The translations under genes and the position numbers were made by a program. From an uncultured Eubacteriales bacterium (GTDB taxonomy: Bacteria > Bacillota > Clostridia > UBA1381 > UBA9506), in the NCBI GenBank assembly GCA_900545185.1, contig UQYH01000129.1, positions 1 to 5,851 on the forward strand: a DNA stretch of 5,851 bases, read 5' to 3'. Within the stretch, counting starts at the first letter, position 1. The number at the start of each line of letters is the position of its first letter. Positions 1 to 5,851 of the stretch are shown here, in pieces. The notes under the pieces are model-generated. The model saw only the letters and a list, made by a program, of their open reading frames with translations, had not been told where the DNA came from and did not search any database.

Positions 1-72
1 TTTTTTTTTTTTTTAATGATACGGCGACCACCGAGATCTACACTCTTTCCCTACACGACGCTCTTCCGATCT
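1..72 (+). other. Illumina P5/TruSeq adapter with poly-T: contamination at contig end
   Basis: This is synthetic sequence, not genome. Bases 1-14 are all T. Bases 15-39 match the P5 flow-cell end (beginning AATGATACGGCGACCACCGA), and bases 40-72 match the read 1 primer site (ending GACGCTCTTCCGATCT). Together they are the 58-base TruSeq universal adapter without a visible mismatch. The orientation fits a read that ran through a short insert into the adapter and then off its end, giving poly-A, which was assembled in reverse complement. The insert would then end at base 73. Any open reading frame or repeat call touching 1-72 should be ignored, and the stretch should be trimmed. Confidence 0.98.
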
Positions 73-187
73 GATGTTGAGCCGTCTTTAAAAAAATAGC
101 CAGCGCCGGAATCAAAATGGTTCCGCCGCCGATGCCCATACCGCTGATAACGCCGGAGCACAGCCCGGCCAAAATTGCCGCCAGCAT
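73..187 (-). CDS. TSUP (TauE/SafE-type) membrane protein, second half-gene, partial
   Basis: This is the start of a second small TSUP-family membrane protein. The ATG is at 187-185. Its A is also the last base of the preceding gene's TGA stop (TGATG), which suggests translational coupling; a G-rich stretch (GGTGGTGGG) just upstream could serve as ribosome site. Only 38 codons are genomic. The visible residues are hydrophobic and carry the family's glycine-rich motif, GMGIGGGT at residues 16-23 followed by P27, matching the motif near the N-terminus of the upstream gene. The tail LKTAQH at 33-38 resembles the end of the first helix-loop in TSUP proteins. The frame then runs into sequencing adapter, so the 3' part is lost to assembly and there is no evidence of a real truncation. 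TSUP proteins are thought to move sulfur-containing or organic anions; the substrate here is unknown. Confidence 0.8.
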
Positions 188-555
188 CAGCCCACCACCA
201 TTCGCAGTGCAGCCAAAATCATAAACGCACCAAAAATTTTGCGAATGACGCCGCCGCTGAGTTTTTTAAGCAGCTTGGCGCCGATCAGCCCACCGGCAAC
301 ACCGCCGATTGAAACCCAAAGCGCCAGCTTATAATCCAGATAATCATGCCTAAAGTAAAAGAACAGGCTTACAATCGTAAAGCACAAAATAATCAAAATC
401 GCCGTCGCGTGGGATGTGTGCTCGTCCTGATCCAGGCACTCCTCCAAAAACGGTACAATAACGGTTCCGCCGCCGCTGCCGAACAGGCCGTTTAAAAATC
501 CGGCCAAAAGGCCGCCGACAATCGGCAGCCATTTTTTATGTTTTATCTGTTGCAT
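187..555 (-). CDS. TSUP (TauE/SafE-type) membrane protein, first half-gene
   Basis: This is a 122-residue integral membrane protein of the TSUP (TauE/SafE, formerly DUF81) family. Four hydrophobic segments can be seen at about residues 10-36, 50-68, 77-96 and 104-121. The glycine-rich family motif GLFGSGGGT lies at 23-31 and is followed by P35. Full-length TSUP transporters usually have about 250 residues made of two such repeats; this gene encodes only one, and the next gene begins a second. The two products probably assemble as a heterodimer (inference). The ATG at 555 has a GGAG ribosome site at 567-564, with 8 bases between. It lies 62 bases after the smc stop and could be co-transcribed with it. 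The family is linked to export of sulfite, sulfoacetate and related anions, but nothing here identifies the substrate. Confidence 0.85.
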   Translation of the reverse strand: MQQIKHKKWLPIVGGLLAGFLNGLFGSGGGTVIVPFLEECLDQDEHTSHATAILIILCFTIVSLFFYFRHDYLDYKLALWVSIGGVAGGLIGAKLLKKLSGGVIRKIFGAFMILAALRMVVG

Positions 556-563
556 AATTTATA

Positions 564-567
564 CTCC
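564..567 (-). promoter_or_regulatory. Ribosome binding site of the first TSUP gene
   Basis: GGAG on the minus strand sits 8 bases before the ATG at 555. It supports that start for the 122-residue protein. Confidence 0.7.
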
Positions 568-617
568 GCATTTATCATTTGGCCTTAGTATGCGTAAAAA
601 TGCAGCGATTATGCCTG

Positions 618-3600
618 TTATGCTTCTATCTCGTCAAGATTTAAAGCCAAAAGCTTCGAAACGCCTTTTTCCTGCATGGTGACACCGTAAATCACATCCG
701 CACATTCCATGGTACCGCGGCGGTGTGTAACCAAAATAAACTGCGTTTTGCGGCTGAAACGCTTAATAAAATCCGCATAGCGATACACGTTGTTTTCGTC
801 CAGTGCCGCCTCGATTTCATCCAAAAAGCAAAACGGCGTCGGCTTAATGCGCAAAATAGCAAATAAAAGCGCAATGGCAGAAAGGGCACGTTCGCCGCCG
901 GATAACAGCGACAGACTTTGCAGCTTTTTGCCGGGCGGCTGTACATTGATGTGGATCCCGCACTCTAGTACGTTGTTTTCATCCTCCAGTGAAAGGTCTG
1001 CCTTGCCGCCGCCGAAAAGCTCTGCAAAGGTGGTCTTAAAGTGCTGATTAATTTTGTCGAACTGCTCTTTAAACTGACGTTTCATCACCGTTTGCATCTC
1101 TTCAATAATATGAATCAAATCCTGTTTGGCCTTTTGCAAATCATTCCGCTGACCCGATAAAAAGCTGTATCGCTCACTAACAGAGGTTAGTTCTTCAATC
1201 GCGTCAACATTAACATTACCCAACGACCGAATTTGTGCACGCAAACCGCCAATTTCCTTGGTCATCTCACTGTCCGTGCCCAAATCCTGTTTTAGGCCTT
1301 CTGCCTCCGAGTATGTAATTTCGTATTCGTCCCACAGTCTTGTGACCGCCGTTTCCGCATCCTGCTCCAGCTTTTCCCGTTTGTGTTCCAGGCGTTCCCG
1401 TTCTGTTTTTAGGCTGTAGGCCACTTCACGTGTGTTTTTCACGTTGCCTTGCAGGCTCCTCAGCTTTTGCTCTGCCTCCTGCCGCTCCGCAGTCATTTTC
1501 TTTACGGCCTCACGGCGTGCACAAATGGCGGCATTCAGCTGTTCGTTACCGCGTTCTTTTTGGGTAATGTCCAATCTGTGTGCCTCATTCGTACGGCATA
1601 TTTCATCCGATTCGCTTTTGCGCAGCGCCATATGTGCTGCCGCCTGCTCGATTTCCTCCTGCAAAGCTCGTATTTTATCGCGGCACTGCTCTATTTCGCG
1701 TTCCTTAGCCGTTTCGGCAAAGCCCTTTTCCAAAATTGCATCGTTCATTTTCTGTTTTTGGTTTAAATACGCTTCAAAGCTTTGTTCCAGTTCGTTAACG
1801 GCCGCACGTTTATCGGCAATGGATTTTTCGGCTTCTGCAAGCTTTTGAGACGCCTCCTGCTTCTGCCGTGCTAAATTCTCTGCCTCTGTTTGTGCATTTT
1901 GCAGCGTGGCTTCCATTTCGGCAATAGCTTCCGAAAGTGAGGTTAAAAGCACGTCATGATGCTCCTTATCTCTTGTCAGTACCGCAAGAACCTCTTTATT
2001 TTCGCGGTATACTTCATTCATTTTCTCCTGTTCCTGCGCCAAATCCAAAAGCTGCGATTCAAGGTCTTTTTGTGCCTTAGTCAAGCTCTCAAACTGTCGT
2101 GTGCTGCGCGCCAGTGCTGATTCCAGTTCTTTAATTTCCTGTTCACGTCCCAAAAGCTGATTTCCCTTTTGCTGCGAACCGCCGGCAATGGAGCCGCCGG
2201 GATAAAAAATTTCCCCGTCCAGGGTGACAATCCGCAGGGTTTGCTTGTATTTCCGTGAAAGAGCAATCGCCTGATCCATCTGCCGCATAACAACCGTTTT
2301 GCCAAGCAGATTTTTCATAATGCCGTCATAGCGGCTGTCGTAGCTGATCAGCTGAGAAGCAATGCCGACAAAGCCCGGCTCGTGCGCCAGACGCGATGCA
2401 TCCGTTTTACTCCCCGAAACGGCTGAGATCGGCATAAAGGTTGCGCGGCCGGCTTTGATGTCTTTTAAAAATGAAATGGCTTGTTTCGCATCCTCTTCGG
2501 TATCCACAACAATATTTTGCAGAGCACCGCCGATTGCAGCGCCGATCGCCGTCGCATAAGGCTTGTCAACTGCAAGCAGCTTTGATACCGGCCCATGAAT
2601 TCCAACATGGCGCAGGTTTCCGTTTTCATGCTGCTTCATAATTTCTTTAACGCTGCGATAATATCCTTCAAAGTTCTGCTCCATTTCCGAAAGCAGATGC
2701 AGCCTTGTTTTTTTCTGATTCACCGAAAGCTGCAAATCGGCAAATTGCTTTTTTGCAGCCTCCAGCTGCTTTTGCAGTGCGTCTTCCTCCGCACGGCTTT
2801 TCCGAATTTTATCCTCCAGCCCTGTTACAAATTCCGTCTTGCGCACATACTCGCTGTCTAAGTTGTCACGGCGCTCCGCTTGTTTTTGCAGCTCGGCTTT
2901 TCTTTCGGCTATGGTGCTTTGCAGCTCCGCATGGCGTGTTTTTAAATTTTCCTCCAAAAGTGATACGTTAGAAAGCGCAATTTTGCTTTCCGAAGCCAAA
3001 TCGAACCCGGCCGTAATTTCTTGCTTTAGCGCTTCAATATGCTCGCTTTGCGTATCGGCACCCGATTCAAAGTCCGTTATTTTTCCGGCCAGTTCTTTTT
3101 TTTCATTTTGCAGCAGCAGCAGCGCCTCGCGCAGTTCTGCCAAAACGCCTTCTTCTGCGCGCAGATTCTGCTCCAGCGAAAGCTTACCGGCCGCCAAATC
3201 GGCCGTTTCCTTTTCGATTCGTTCCAAAAGCTTGGTGTTGCCCTCAATGGTGTTTTTTAAAACTTCAATTTCACGCTGGGCAATCACAATGGCGCTTTCT
3301 TCCTGTTCTAGCGCGGCCGATTCGTTTGCCATGGCGGTATCCAGTTCTTCAAAACGGTTATAGCAAGCCTCTTGCGCCGAATCGGCTGCCGCAAGCTCTG
3401 CTTCCGCAGTTGTCAGCTGTTCGGTTACGGCCTGCAATTTTTCGGCTAAAACCGTTGTTTGCTCTCGGCTTCTTTCGGTAATCCGCAGCGCCAAGTTCAC
3501 ATCCAAAAGCTTCAATCTGTCACGCAGATTCAAATATTTTTTTGCCTTTTCCGCCTGCTGTGTCAGCGGCCCTATTTGCGTTTCCAACTCTGTAATAATA

Positions 3601-4178
3601 TCGGCCACGCGATCTAAATTTTCATCGGTGTGCTTTAAGCGGCGTTCGGCCTCTTCTTTTCTGTAACGATATTTGGAAATTCCTGCGGCTTCTTCAAAAA
3701 TCTGCCGTCTGTCCTCCGATTTGCTGGATAATATTTCATCAATTTTACCCTGGCCGATCATTGAATATCCGTCGCGTCCCAAGCCGGTATCCATAAACAC
3801 CTCATGAATATCCTTCAAACGGCAGGGGGTACCGTTCATAAAATACTGGCTCTCGCCGGAAGCAAACACCTTACGTGTCACGGCAACATCATCAAAATTC
3901 ACATTAAAATGCCGATCGTGGTTATCCAGTTCAAGCGTAACCTCTGCAAAGCCCAAACGCTTTCGGGTTTGCGTACCGTTAAAAATAACGTCCTCCATTT
4001 TGCTGCCGCGCAGCATTTTGGCGCTTTGTTCCCCCAAAACCCAGCGCACAGCATCGGATATATTGCTCTTTCCGCTGCCGTTCGGGCCGACAATGGCCGT
4101 AATCCCTTCACTGAAATCCAGTTCAATTTTATCTGCAAAGGACTTAAAACCCTGCATTTTTAAACCTTTTAAACGCAT
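618..4178 (-). CDS. smc: Chromosome segregation ATPase SMC
   Basis: SMC is the condensin-type ATPase that, with ScpA and ScpB, compacts and segregates the bacterial chromosome on the nucleoid. The product has 1186 residues, the same length as B. subtilis SMC, and appears intact. The N-terminal head has the Walker A motif GPNGSGKS at 31-38, a conserved arginine at R57 (arginine finger position in B. subtilis), and the Q-loop glutamine Q143 in GQGKIDEI. A long charged coiled coil follows to about residue 500. The hinge spans roughly 500-680, from NFEGYY to the glycine-rich GGSIAGGSQQKG. The returning coiled coil runs to about 1030. The C-terminal head has the signature LSGGE at 1092-1096, Walker B ending in D1120 and catalytic E1121, and a switch histidine at about H1152 in THRRGTME. 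The start is the ATG at 4178, chosen for its GGAGG site; an in-frame TTG at 4190 overlaps that site. The gene lies 21 bases after the radical SAM gene. Confidence 0.98.
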   Translation of the reverse strand: MRLKGLKMQGFKSFADKIELDFSEGITAIVGPNGSGKSNISDAVRWVLGEQSAKMLRGSKMEDVIFNGTQTRKRLGFAEVTLELDNHDRHFNVNFDDVAVTRKVFASGESQYFMNGTPCRLKDIHEVFMDTGLGRDGYSMIGQGKIDEILSSKSEDRRQIFEEAAGISKYRYRKEEAERRLKHTDENLDRVADIITELETQIGPLTQQAEKAKKYLNLRDRLKLLDVNLALRITERSREQTTVLAEKLQAVTEQLTTAEAELAAADSAQEACYNRFEELDTAMANESAALEQEESAIVIAQREIEVLKNTIEGNTKLLERIEKETADLAAGKLSLEQNLRAEEGVLAELREALLLLQNEKKELAGKITDFESGADTQSEHIEALKQEITAGFDLASESKIALSNVSLLEENLKTRHAELQSTIAERKAELQKQAERRDNLDSEYVRKTEFVTGLEDKIRKSRAEEDALQKQLEAAKKQFADLQLSVNQKKTRLHLLSEMEQNFEGYYRSVKEIMKQHENGNLRHVGIHGPVSKLLAVDKPYATAIGAAIGGALQNIVVDTEEDAKQAISFLKDIKAGRATFMPISAVSGSKTDASRLAHEPGFVGIASQLISYDSRYDGIMKNLLGKTVVMRQMDQAIALSRKYKQTLRIVTLDGEIFYPGGSIAGGSQQKGNQLLGREQEIKELESALARSTRQFESLTKAQKDLESQLLDLAQEQEKMNEVYRENKEVLAVLTRDKEHHDVLLTSLSEAIAEMEATLQNAQTEAENLARQKQEASQKLAEAEKSIADKRAAVNELEQSFEAYLNQKQKMNDAILEKGFAETAKEREIEQCRDKIRALQEEIEQAAAHMALRKSESDEICRTNEAHRLDITQKERGNEQLNAAICARREAVKKMTAERQEAEQKLRSLQGNVKNTREVAYSLKTERERLEHKREKLEQDAETAVTRLWDEYEITYSEAEGLKQDLGTDSEMTKEIGGLRAQIRSLGNVNVDAIEELTSVSERYSFLSGQRNDLQKAKQDLIHIIEEMQTVMKRQFKEQFDKINQHFKTTFAELFGGGKADLSLEDENNVLECGIHINVQPPGKKLQSLSLLSGGERALSAIALLFAILRIKPTPFCFLDEIEAALDENNVYRYADFIKRFSRKTQFILVTHRRGTMECADVIYGVTMQEKGVSKLLALNLDEIEA

Positions 4179-4183
4179 TGAAT

Positions 4184-4188
4184 CCTCC
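4184..4188 (-). promoter_or_regulatory. Strong ribosome binding site deciding the smc start
   Basis: GGAGG on the minus strand lies 5 bases before the ATG at 4178. An alternative in-frame TTG at 4190-4188 shares its last G with this site, so it cannot be the start that the site serves. This fixes SMC at 1186 residues rather than 1190. The site falls in the 21-base gap after the radical SAM stop codon. Confidence 0.85.
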
Positions 4189-4199
4189 AAGCCTTATGA

Positions 4200-5216
4200 T
4201 TATCTTTCGTATTGCACCGTTCCGCGCGGAACGGCTTCGCTTTGTATAATCCGTATTATATCCGTGTGCAGTATTTCGCCGAGTTTTTTGATGTTGCTTC
4301 GTTTTTGTCCGCATAAAACCGACATATATTGCGGATGGACGAAAAGCGTCAGTTCCTTTCCGTTAAATCCGCGTAAATCCTCTAAAAGCTGCATCAGGCA
4401 TGCCCGGCTTTGTACCAGTTCCCCAAAGGCCGGATGCACGGGGCCGGCCGCAACATCTTCACGGTTCATCTGTAAAAGTCCCATCCGAATCACGTCCACA
4501 CCGGCCTTTTCAAAAAGCCGATACACAAGGCTGCACCGATTGACCGCTTCTGCAAGTGAAAGCGGCTCGTATTCTCCGCTTTCATACAGTTCGCAAAGCG
4601 CTGTGCCGCGAATGACCAAGGTGGGATAAATTCGCGCACATTCGGCCTGCATGGCAATGAAATCTTCGGCTGTCCGTATGGTTTTTTCAGTTGAATCTCC
4701 CGGCAGACCGGTCATCATTTGCAGCCCCAAATGAAGGCCGCAGGCACGGATTTTCGCCGCAGCTTCGCGTGTCTGCTCTGCCGTGTGGCCGCGGCGGCTC
4801 AAGGCAAGCACCTCATCATCCGTTGATTGTGCGCCCAATTCTACAGTCGTCACGCCGTAATGCAGCAAACGTTCTAAAACCGTGTCGTTTATATAGTCCG
4901 GCCGTGTAGAAAGTCTGATGCCGTCGATTTGACCGCCTGCAACCGCCTGTTGCGCCACACTTAAAAGCGCCTCTTGCTGCGGTCGCGGTATGCCCGTAAA
5001 GCTGCCGCCGAAAAAACCGATTTCCAATCGGTCTCCCTCTTTTTTGTGTGCAATTCCGTTTTGAATAATGCTTGCTGCGCGTTCGGGCGTCATTTCCTCT
5101 TTTTGGCCGGTAATCTTTTTTTGGTCGCAAAACAAGCAGTCCTGCGGACAGCCCCAATGCGGCACAAAAATGGGGATTGTTTTATTGCGCACACGTGCTT
5201 TGGCCTTACTTTCCAC
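4200..5216 (-). CDS. Elp3-like radical SAM protein (COG1243-type), lacking an acetyltransferase domain
   Basis: This is a probable radical SAM enzyme of 338 residues from the GTG at 5216. The iron-sulfur cluster motif CPQDCLFC (C23, C27, C30) follows the conserved IPIFVPH stretch. Other radical SAM features are GGSFT at 70-74, STRPD at 104-108, VELGAQS at 126-132 and the TGLPGD stretch at 170-175. YPTLVIRGT and the region after it resemble the C-terminal radical SAM region of Elp3-like proteins. Elp3 itself carries a GNAT acetyltransferase domain that is absent here, so Elp3's tRNA wobble-uridine chemistry should not be assumed; the substrate is unknown. The start is uncertain. GTG at 5216 has a GGTGA site and overlaps rnc by 11 bases; GTG at 5192 begins almost at the conserved region; ATG at 5267 and GTG at 5288 lie deeper in rnc. 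All fit translational coupling or tight packing with rnc. The stop is 21 bases before smc. Confidence 0.88.
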   Translation of the reverse strand: MESKAKARVRNKTIPIFVPHWGCPQDCLFCDQKKITGQKEEMTPERAASIIQNGIAHKKEGDRLEIGFFGGSFTGIPRPQQEALLSVAQQAVAGGQIDGIRLSTRPDYINDTVLERLLHYGVTTVELGAQSTDDEVLALSRRGHTAEQTREAAAKIRACGLHLGLQMMTGLPGDSTEKTIRTAEDFIAMQAECARIYPTLVIRGTALCELYESGEYEPLSLAEAVNRCSLVYRLFEKAGVDVIRMGLLQMNREDVAAGPVHPAFGELVQSRACLMQLLEDLRGFNGKELTLFVHPQYMSVLCGQKRSNIKKLGEILHTDIIRIIQSEAVPRGTVQYER

Positions 5217-5851
5217 TGTTGTCACCCAACCGCACAAAAGCGTCGCGCGCAGCCATTTGTTCTGCATTTTTCTTGCTTTTTCCTTCACCCATTCCCATCA
5301 CTTCACCGTTAATAAGCACATGCACCAAAAACGATTTGCGATGATCGGGGCCGGATTCACCTGCAACCACGTAATGAATGTCGGCCGCGCCGTGCGTCTG
5401 CATTTTCTCTTGCAGCGCGGTTTTATAGTCGGTAAAGGTCTTACCGCGAACCGCATTTAAAATAGAATCATATAATTGACCCAAAAGCCATTCACGTACG
5501 GTTTGAAAACCGCCGTCCAGATAGATGGCAGCAATCAGCGCTTCATAGGCATCAGCCAAAATAGAAACCCGTGTTCGTCCGCCCGTTAACTCTTCACCCT
5601 TACCTAAAATTAAATAATTGCCCATTTCAATTTCCAAGGCACATTCCCAAAGAGAGTGTTCGCAAACAATGGTTGCACGCGCTTTGGTTAATGCACCCTC
5701 CGGCAGATTTTTATAATTTTCAAACAAATAATTGCTGACAATCAGACTTAAAACCGAATCGCCCAAAAATTCCAGCCGTTCGTTATACGTCACGTCTTTT
5801 CCTTTATTTTCATTGGCAAAGGAGCTGTGCGTCAACGCGGTTTTTAATAAT
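5206..5851 (-). CDS. rnc: Ribonuclease III, 5' end outside window
   Basis: RNase III cleaves double-stranded RNA in the cytoplasm, including rRNA precursors and structured mRNAs. The window holds 214 codons plus one base. The frame stays open to the window edge and reads LLKTALTHSS, the family's usual N-terminal motif, so only perhaps 10-25 residues are missing; the TTG at 5835 is the leucine of ALTHSS and not a start. Counting visible residues, the signature NERLEFLGDS is at 23-32. The acidic residues E24, E27, D31, E51, D100 and E103 match E. coli E38, E41, D45, E65, D114 and E117, so the catalytic centre is complete. A double-stranded RNA binding domain spans about 141-208, with the typical KKNAEQMAA at 193-201. 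The TAA stop lies inside the start region of the radical SAM gene, a close junction that suggests co-transcription. Confidence 0.97.
   Translation of the reverse strand, partial: LLKTALTHSSFANENKGKDVTYNERLEFLGDSVLSLIVSNYLFENYKNLPEGALTKARATIVCEHSLWECALEIEMGNYLILGKGEELTGGRTRVSILADAYEALIAAIYLDGGFQTVREWLLGQLYDSILNAVRGKTFTDYKTALQEKMQTHGAADIHYVVAGESGPDHRKSFLVHVLINGEVMGMGEGKSKKNAEQMAARDAFVRLGDNSGK

Noticed and set aside
1..14. Poly-T as a terminator tail or poly-A of a retroelement
   Set aside because: It directly abuts the sequencing adapter and is explained by reading past the adapter end.
3111..3123. Short CAG/CTG repeat in smc
   Set aside because: Only four units, encoding four leucines within the coiled coil; too short to suggest a functional or phase-variable repeat.
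1432..3363. Several plus-strand open frames of 65-174 codons opposite smc
   Set aside because: They are antisense shadows of the SMC coiled coil. Their translations are rich in Ser, Cys, Phe and Ala with no recognisable domain, and smc is intact on the other strand.
4179..4190. TTG at 4190 as an earlier smc start adding four residues
   Set aside because: It overlaps the GGAGG ribosome site, which is correctly spaced for the ATG at 4178; SMC proteins usually begin with an MRLK-like sequence.
4000..4629. A 209-codon plus-strand open frame spanning the smc start and the radical SAM end
   Set aside because: It lies opposite two well-supported genes and crosses their junction; its translation has no domain and low-complexity Ser-rich composition.
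4816..5157. A 113-codon minus-strand open frame within the radical SAM gene
   Set aside because: It is an alternative frame of the same strand as a gene with complete radical SAM motifs; its sequence shows no family features.
5068..5460. A 130-codon plus-strand open frame opposite the rnc/radical SAM junction
   Set aside because: It is antisense to two conserved genes and no domain is recognisable.
5833..5835. TTG at 5835 as the start of rnc
   Set aside because: It encodes the leucine of the conserved ALTHSS motif; the frame continues upstream to the window edge, so the gene is cut by the window and does not start here.

Overview
This window looks like the end of a draft contig from a Firmicutes (Clostridia-like) bacterium. 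That assignment rests on the gene order rnc, Elp3-type radical SAM, smc, on B. subtilis-like SMC motifs, and on strong GGAGG-type ribosome sites. It is an inference from gene content and style. No rRNA or other phylogenetic marker is present, and I cannot name a genus. Base composition is mid-range and looks uniform, with no sign of an inserted island.

All real genes are on the minus strand, so the window is transcribed from position 5851 towards position 1. In that order they are: (1) rnc, ribonuclease III, missing only its first residues at the window edge; (2) an Elp3-like radical SAM protein of unknown substrate, overlapping the end of rnc; (3) smc, the chromosome condensin ATPase, complete at 1186 residues, 21 bases downstream; (4) a 122-residue half-size TSUP (TauE/SafE-type) membrane protein, 62 bases downstream; (5) the first 38 codons of a second half-size TSUP protein, joined to the first by a TGATG stop/start overlap. 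The spacing suggests one operon or a closely coupled set, with RNA processing, an orphan radical SAM enzyme, chromosome organisation and a membrane transporter in a row.

Positions 1-72 are not biological. Bases 15-72 match the 58-base Illumina TruSeq universal (P5) adapter, preceded by a run of 14 T. This is the reverse complement of a typical adapter read-through followed by poly-A. The genomic sequence starts at 73, and the second TSUP gene is cut by this artefact.

I found no mobile element, CRISPR array, tRNA, rRNA or riboswitch, and no convincing novel system. The points most worth a second look are the adapter contamination, the split TSUP pair downstream of smc, and the uncharacterised radical SAM gene lodged between rnc and smc.
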